Positions 62,618 through 64,000 of a stretch of DNA of 64,000 bases are shown here, in pieces (within the stretch, counting starts at the first letter, position 1; each line of letters opens with the position of its first letter). The translations under genes were made by a program, and so were the position numbers. Origin of the DNA: Anoxybacillus ayderensis (lineage in GTDB: Bacteria; Bacillota; Bacilli; Bacillales; Anoxybacillaceae). The stretch spans positions 325,312 through 389,311 of the forward strand of contig NZ_JXTG01000001.1 of the NCBI RefSeq assembly GCF_000833605.1, in the 5' to 3' direction. The notes under the pieces were generated by a model. The model had not been told where the DNA came from, ran no database searches, and was given only the letters and a program-made list of their open reading frames with translations.

Positions 62618-63067
62618 TTGCTAAAAAAGACAGGCGGAAGAATTGGCCGCAATGCGATATTGCTTGCTTTGATGGAAGAAGAAGAGGAGCAAGCGCTGCT
62701 TGAGCACTTAGCTACATTGCGGTGGCGTTGTTGCAAAGGAAAAGTTGGAGCCATGGAACTGCAAAAAATTGTAGCCGCCATCGAAACAGCAGCCAAACGA
62801 AACGGTGTCGTGAATGGAGAGTTGTACCGTGAAATGCATGCTTTATATCACGCCGTTGTCGAAGCGATGCAAGGGGTTACAAGAGGCCAAGTAGAATTAG
62901 GTGATTTCATGCGAACGGTCGGTCTTCGCTTTGCGGTTGTACGCGGAATGCCATATGAAAACGAAGCAGAAGGCGAATGGATTGCCGTGGCGTTATACGG
63001 AACAATCGGGGCGCCGATTCGTGGGTTAGAGCACGAAACAATCGGATTAGGAATTAATCATATGTAG
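62618..63067 (+). CDS. hutP: HutP, histidine-dependent RNA-binding antiterminator
   Basis: The protein has 149 residues from a TTG (GGTG about 10 nt upstream). [46 protein letters not shown] and [49 protein letters not shown] match HutP throughout, including the Mg/His-binding loop. With L-histidine and Mg2+ it binds UAG-rich RNA and prevents termination before hutH. Its own stop codon is the first UAG of that RNA site. Confidence 0.94.
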   Translation: MLKKTGGRIGRNAILLALMEEEEEQALLEHLATLRWRCCKGKVGAMELQKIVAAIETAAKRNGVVNGELYREMHALYHAVVEAMQGVTRGQVELGDFMRTVGLRFAVVRGMPYENEAEGEWIAVALYGTIGAPIRGLEHETIGLGINHM

Positions 63068-63087
63068 CCTATAGATCTTTAGTTTAG
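63065..63087 (+). promoter_or_regulatory. HutP RNA-binding site (UAG triplets)
   Basis: TAG occurs at 63065, 63072, 63080 and 63085, the first two 4 nt apart, just before the terminator. HutP recognises spaced UAG/NAG triplets. Confidence 0.7.
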
Positions 63088-63130
63088 AAGGAGGCTATTC
63101 CACCAAATGGTGGTGTAGCCTCCTTCTTTA
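63086..63130 (+). terminator. HutP-regulated terminator before hutH
   Basis: AGAAGGAGGCTA pairs with TAGCCTCCTTCT, with an inner CCACC/GGTGG stem, followed by TTATTT. HutP bound to the UAG triplets should prevent it. Confidence 0.88.
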
Positions 63131-63150
63131 TTTCATTAAAGGAATGGGGT

Positions 63151-64000
63151 GTGAACGTGGTCATTTTAACTGGACACACGTTAACGTTAGAGCAGGTTAA
63201 ACGGGTATTGTATCAAAATGAAGCAGTTATTGCATCGAAGGACAGTATAGATGCAGTCAAAAAAAGCCGGCAGGCGGTCGAAGAAATCGTTGCCAACAAA
63301 CGAATTGTATACGGGATTACGACGGGGTTTGGAAAGTTTAGTGACGTTTTTATTGAAGCAGACGATGTAGAAGAGTTGCAGTGGAATTTAATTCATTCAC
63401 ACGCTTGTGGGGTAGGTGAGCCGTTTCCAGAAATCGTTTCGCGTGCGATGCTTTTATTGCGGACCAACGCGCTCTTAAAAGGTTATTCCGGCGTTCGCCC
63501 GGTCGTCATTCAACGGTTGCTTGATTTATTAAATGCGCATATTCATCCAGTCGTTCCGCAGCAAGGTTCTCTCGGAGCGAGCGGTGACTTAGCGCCGCTA
63601 TCGCATTTAGCGCTTGCATTGCTTGGTGAAGGAGAAGTGTTTTACCGCGGGCGCCGTATGCCTGCGCTCGCTGCGTTGACACAAGCGGGCATTGCTCCTC
63701 TTTCATTAAAAGCAAAAGAAGGATTAGCGCTTATTAACGGCACACAAGCGATGACAGCAATGGGGGTCGTCGGTTATTTGGAAGCAGAGCAGCTCGCTTA
63801 TGAAAGTGAGTTAATCGCGGCGTTAACGATGGAAGGATTGCGCGGCATTATCGATGCATTTGATGAGCGCGTGCATCGTGTGCGCGGTTACCGACAACAA
63901 ACGGAAGTGGCCAAACGCATCCGTTCGTATTTAGCTGGAAGTAAACTGACGACGACACAAGGCGAATTGCGTGTCCAAGACGCCTACTCGCTTCGTTGCA
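63151..64000 (+). CDS. hutH: Histidine ammonia-lyase, N-terminal part (cut by window end)
   Basis: GTG at 63151 (or 63157) follows AAAGGAATGGGG. The visible ~283 residues include [31 protein letters not shown], and [21 protein letters not shown] with Ala-Ser-Gly, which self-cyclises to the MIO cofactor. [15 protein letters not shown] follows. It converts histidine to urocanate and ammonia, the first step of histidine use. The rest lies beyond the window. Expression depends on HutP antitermination. Confidence 0.96.
   Translation, partial: MNVVILTGHTLTLEQVKRVLYQNEAVIASKDSIDAVKKSRQAVEEIVANKRIVYGITTGFGKFSDVFIEADDVEELQWNLIHSHACGVGEPFPEIVSRAMLLLRTNALLKGYSGVRPVVIQRLLDLLNAHIHPVVPQQGSLGASGDLAPLSHLALALLGEGEVFYRGRRMPALAALTQAGIAPLSLKAKEGLALINGTQAMTAMGVVGYLEAEQLAYESELIAALTMEGLRGIIDAFDERVHRVRGYRQQTEVAKRIRSYLAGSKLTTTQGELRVQDAYSLRC

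Overview
The window reads as chromosome of a thermophilic or thermotolerant spore-forming Bacillaceae, most like the Anoxybacillus/Geobacillus group. This is inferred from gene content: an H-type small acid-soluble spore protein (sspH), a LysM cell-wall hydrolase of the CwlJ/SleB type, yoaS/yozG/yoaT-like and ydbS/ydbT-like pairs, a mtlA-mtlR-mtlF-mtlD mannitol cluster, hutP-hutH, glnQHMP next to glnKL, and several IS605-family TnpB elements. No rRNA, tRNA or CRISPR array was seen.

Layout. 1-8.2 kb is an accessory zone. It holds two families of TnpB-only (IS1341-like) elements, a VOC gene and a DUF817 gene broken by element insertion, a shredded ParA remnant, an AbrB/Doc-type toxin-antitoxin pair, two Nudix hydrolases and a GNAT enzyme. 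8.2-16.5 kb carries a metallo-beta-lactamase-fold hydrolase, an aldehyde dehydrogenase, a CPA1 antiporter, thiC under a TPP riboswitch, and ydbST. 16.5-25.5 kb has a sirtuin, a c-di-GMP-I riboswitch in front of a secreted coiled-coil protein, sspH, a CysL-like regulator divergent from cysJI, and an sdpR-sdpI-yhfC cluster. 25.5-31 kb has a Uma2 nuclease and the amino-sugar operon (SIS protein, nagA, nagB, nagR, nagP) with a NagR site. 31-36.5 kb has an aldo/keto reductase, a full TnpB element, fhs and an Fsr-type MFS exporter. 36.6-42.7 kb has a MhqR-type MarR/DoxX/pirin cluster with two matching operators, a LysM hydrolase, an SPFH protein with a small ribbon-helix-helix-like partner, and an ABC exporter plus TetR operon with twin operators. 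42.8-48.8 kb has malate synthase G, an IclR regulator, a large GDYXXLXY membrane protein and a CAP-domain lipoprotein. 49-54.3 kb is the mannitol PTS cluster. 54.8-61.8 kb has an orphan sensor kinase, glnL-glnK and the glutamine ABC transporter. 61.9-64 kb has a Fur-like box, a small Cys-rich ORF, a decayed ynfA, hutP with its antiterminator region, and the start of hutH.

Main discovery-type signal: three copies of one TnpB element share left-end hairpins and a near-identical right end that should encode the guide (omega/re) RNA. One copy sits inside a DUF817 gene. Removing exactly 856 bp, from just after TTCAT to the final GTTGAC, restores one continuous reading frame. This fixes the element ends, the TAM and the guide start from this sequence alone. 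That copy has a dead tnpB but an intact guide-RNA end, and two apparently intact tnpB genes lie in the same window, so its guide could work in trans. A second TnpB family is seen as a fragment at the left edge and as a 49-bp right-end-only scar inside the ParA remnant.
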